A stretch of 64,000 nt of DNA from Xiphydria camelus (lineage: Eukaryota > Arthropoda > Insecta > Hymenoptera > Xiphydriidae). How positions within the stretch are numbered: position 1 is the stretch's first letter; every line of letters starts with the position of its first letter. The notes beneath the pieces were generated by a model, which had not been told where the DNA came from, searched no databases, and worked only from the letters and a program-made list of their open reading frames with translations. The stretch covers positions 34,450,278-34,514,277 of the forward strand of contig OY783194.1 in the NCBI GenBank assembly GCA_963678675.1, in the 5' to 3' direction. Positions 60,626-64,000 of the stretch are shown piece after piece. The translations under genes and the position numbers were made by a program.

Positions 60626-61950
60626 GGGGTCACAGATTCTTTCGCTGGTGACTTTTTAAAATGTCCTTTCAAAACATACCCCAGCCAGTGAACAATTCAT
60701 TTTCATACTCTCGTTAGCTACGACAGTATTTGCCCTGGTTAATTAAAGCAGAGAATTGATTGATTATATTATTGATCAGTACGTTTAAAAATGACATTTC
60801 AAAATATCATCAGCGACAGAATCCGTGACGACGGGAGTACCTCAAATATTCGAACATTCCGCGCAGTCATTCCTCTCACTTTTGTTTTCGCGCGCGCGCG
60901 CGCGCGCGCCTCTACGAGGAAAGCGAATCATTCGGCGCGCCGCCGAAAACCTATTAGTGACCGGTCGATAAACAAAGGAGCGTTTTAGGCGATATAATAT
61001 TGATTAATGGGAGGTTAAGGAAGCGTAGGGGCGTTCAGTCAAAGTTCTCTAAGGTTCTCCCGGGGCTCTAAGGTTCGGTGTGTGCCGAGCGATTATCGAA
61101 TTTCCTCCCCGTAACAATGAGGCCCTATTAACTCCCTCCACGGTTTACCCGATACAGCCCTGGCTTTTGTGTATTGTTAAGTCTATCCGCATTAGCGATC
61201 CATAATACGGAGTTACTCTTCGCGATAAATTGTTCCAAATTGATTTTGATAATCAGCCGGCTGACGTGCCATCCGCGGAAACAATGCCGCGGCGAGCCCC
61301 GCGACGACCGTGACCCCGCCACCCCCTCGCGCGATTGTTAACAAAACGCAAATAGGATATATACCGACGCGTCGTATTTACACGAGGAACCCTTCCGCCG
61401 GCCGACGTGTATTCGACGCCCTTATCCGTTTAATCTCCCTTTCATTTTTTGCCGATCCACCCGAGCAAAGTAGGGGGTGGGGGGTGACTCGCGCGCGCGC
61501 ACGCCCGACGTCACACCTCGACCGGTGCACGCTCTAATTTCCCGTTTCCTTCGGCCTTCCTCTCTAGAAGAAGAACCGTTCTCCTTTTATCTCTGAAGAG
61601 CGCCAACTATCTTTCGCGAGCCTACAGCACGGCACACACTCGACGACGTATAGCGCGCTCTAGAATTCTGGATACTAGATCTCCTCTGGCATCCCTCCCC
61701 CTCCTCCGGCCGGCTTCCCTCTTTCACTCGACTTGTTTGCCACGAAAGTCGACGTCGTCTTACGAGCGGGACCAATTAGTTGCATTTTTCGTCGGAGGCA
61801 CCGTCCTTCTCCATGTCGTTTGCGAGAAGCGGCTCAACCTGGTTTGATATTTTGGAGCGGGAGCGAAGGGGGTTGGGAGATCGGAGTCGAATTTCTTTAA
61901 GAGACTTTCAGATTCTTTGAATTATCGTCGATACTCGTTTGTCTATCTGT
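60626..61950. other. Unique DNA, no gene seen
   Basis: Contains the CG run at 60890-60909; nothing else identified. Confidence 0.4.
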
Positions 61951-62510
61951 GCGCTGAGAGAAAAAATGGTATATCCGATTAAATCTGCGTTTACGGGTGG
62001 GGGAATGCAGAAATCGGTTTTTATGCAATTTTTTCAATCGCAAATTCGAAAAATGTGGGCAATATTATTTAACCCGTGTTTTTTCACTTTTCATTTTCAG
62101 CCTTATCTGAGCTGGATAACGACATTTAGAAATGCAGCTACGTCATCGTGCAGTGAGTCTATCTTTCTCGCACTCGCAACTTAGCATAAGTACATCTCTC
62201 TGGCGTTTCGATGACGGCACGATTTTGTAGAGAGAAATACACTTATAACTCTGTGCGAATAATTATTTTTCGCGTGATATTGAATATGTATGCAGATTGC
62301 AAATAGAATTTAAAAATATTCATATTTTTTTATTTAAAGACTGAATTTGTTGCGCTGACTAATAAATTTGGTTATAACGATTAATGGCTATTTCAAGGAA
62401 ACAGGCCGTACAGTCCATTCGAGTCAATTATTAGTTCGAGTAACTAAACCCGCATTCCCCCACCCGTAACCGCAGATTTAGTCAAATCTACCGCATTTTT
62501 CTCTCAGTGT
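61951..62510 (+). mobile_element. Family C element, long form
   Basis: GCGCTGAGAGAAAAAATGG to TTTTTCTCTCAGTGT. Both arms match the 44653 copy, including GGTGGGGGAATGCAGAA and GATTAATGGCTATTT. About 330 bp of extra interior (62015-62370) carries no transposase-like frame. Confidence 0.85.
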
Positions 62511-63913
62511 ACCAACATTACGCTGAAATACAGTCGAGATAAAATCGTCGAGACTCGTCGACGAAGCGCGAGACCGGAAGTCGACCGACCTGGTCATCCG
62601 CGTTGAAGGACGTCGCGCGTGTGATGCCTCCTCGGTATTGAAGAGCCTCATTAGTGCTGTTTGTTATTGTTTGTACAACACTCGGGGTGAGAAAGAGCGC
62701 GCGATACGAGAGGGCCCCGAGGTGTCGCGATGATCCCACTGATTCTCACACCTTCGCCTCGTCCTGTCCCACCCCCCACTCCGGGCACTCTCCGCTACTT
62801 GTCCCCATTTTTGGTTTCCTTTTAAGCATGTTCCTCACAATACACGAAAGCTTGTTAAATAGAAGCACACTTGGACTCGGATACGCGACGGTGGTGGATG
62901 CGACGCCGAAAGAGAAAGATACCCCGGGTGTGAGAGAAAACGCGTACACCTACGAGGAAATACCGCGCGCTCGTGGGGTCGAGGACACTCGGAAACCCAG
63001 GCGGATTGTGAACTCCGTCGTACCGCGTCTAGACGCGCGAGCGTGCGTTGCTTGCGTGGCGGCGCGAGAAGGCGTAGGGTAGAAGATCCTTCCGTAGAGG
63101 GGGAGGATGAAATGGGGATGCGCGTGGTATCGGATAGCAAGCCGTTAGAATGCGTTTCATCCTTTTTTAAACGCACGTAAAGCGGATCGACGCTCCTATA
63201 TTACATAAACTTACTGCAACCTACATTTATTTTTCTCCTCTGCGGAGGCCGGAAACGATCCTCGACCGTGCATCTCCTTAAACGACGCGCCGAAAAAAGA
63301 TTCCCGAGAATCCCCGCATCAAGGGCGGAAGCAGTAGCGTTTGCACCGGCGTTGCACCGCGGAGCAGACAATTATTCCACTTTTCCGGCGGTGTATTCAG
63401 CGCGGCAGACGCGGGGGTTGCGCGTGCCCCCGCAGTTATCTTGAGATTTGCTCCTCATTAGCCGGTCGCGGCGGTGGTAAGGATTGCGGCGGCCGCGCGG
63501 GAGGGGGGTCGAAAATAAAAATTTTCCTCGGAAAACAATCGCGGCGTGTTTGCACGGTACGAATGCGGCCCGCGAGAGAGATGCGATGCACCGGACGCGA
63601 GCCGGGGAGATGAACCGGGTGGGAAGAGCGAGAATGCCTTCTTCATTTGGAGCGGCTAATGGTTGGAAACTCGGGAGGAGGTTATTATACGAAAAAGTAC
63701 AAAAGCGCGATACCTTTGCAATTAAGGAATAGCCGTAAACCGGGCTAAAGTCTCCCGCGCGCGCGTCCACCCTTGGCTTTGTTTGAATAGTCGGACCTCT
63801 GCTCGCCCCGCGACGCCGGGATCTCGCTTCGCGCTGCATCTTTGATGGCTTGTTAATTCTGAAAGAATGAGTAATCACGCGCCGGTCACCGGCTACGCCT
63901 TTTATGGCGGGAA

Positions 63914-63962
<49 letters not shown>

Positions 63963-64000
63963 CATCGCACGGTCCTCAACCTCTTTACGGGAGCACGGGT
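62511..64000. other. Unique DNA, no gene seen
   Basis: A 142-codon plus-strand frame near 62654-63082 starts at CTG and has no recognised motif. Otherwise compositional frames and the terminal GA microsatellite. Confidence 0.4.
63917..63961. repeat. GA microsatellite, longest in the window
   Basis: About 22 uninterrupted GA units. Confidence 0.95.

Overview
The window looks like insect nuclear DNA. Hymenoptera, and an ant in particular, is plausible, but this is inferred from style rather than from a recognised gene. A CpG-dense matrix full of alternating CG runs and GA/CT microsatellites is interrupted by many short AT-rich palindromic elements. I see no operons, no ribosomal or transfer RNA, and no CRISPR array. 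The long arginine- and serine-rich open frames occur on both strands at once. They are best explained by CpG-rich composition, not by genes.

The only strong coding feature is one minus-strand exon at 20997-21398, which ends in a textbook splice donor (CAG|GTAAGG). It encodes a basic segment, then an Ala/Ser/Leu/Gln-rich stretch, then a compact motif ending MDWLFKKERIYLLAQFWQQ. I do not recognise the protein. Triplet-rich DNA upstream (21402-22400) looks like its 5' UTR and promoter. No partner exon is identifiable, so the 21 kb to the left (downstream on the minus strand) is probably intron. Three weaker first-exon or promoter candidates lie at 13.4-16.1 kb (minus donor at 14993), 29.2-30.3 kb (minus donor at 29970) and 46.6-46.8 kb (plus).

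The rest is a graveyard of miniature inverted-repeat elements (MITEs). I sorted them by eye into families, named A-P here for this window only, with two isolated inverted repeats and a pair of boundary-less repeats named separately. Family A (ends like CACGGTAAAAAA) has nine copies. Families C, E, F, G, H and L share the outer motif CACTGAGA(A/G)AAA but have unrelated interiors; I has the variant CACCGAGAAAA. Several copies are nested: F in E (10.8 kb), B in A (41.6 kb), C in A (44.7 kb), A in J (47.3 kb), D in E (52.5 kb), and a triple nest N in D in C at 38.1-39.5 kb whose core is a 321-bp-period array. None carries a visible transposase.

The observations most worth a second look are: a cluster of POU-type octamers (ATTTGCAT) at 36982-37147; an indel-free 117-bp-arm inverted repeat at 20191-20424; the triple nest at 38 kb; a 125-127-bp tandem repeat at 23024-23360; and the start-codon puzzle of the one good exon. 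Everything outside the listed features is apparently unique, mostly CpG-rich noncoding DNA.
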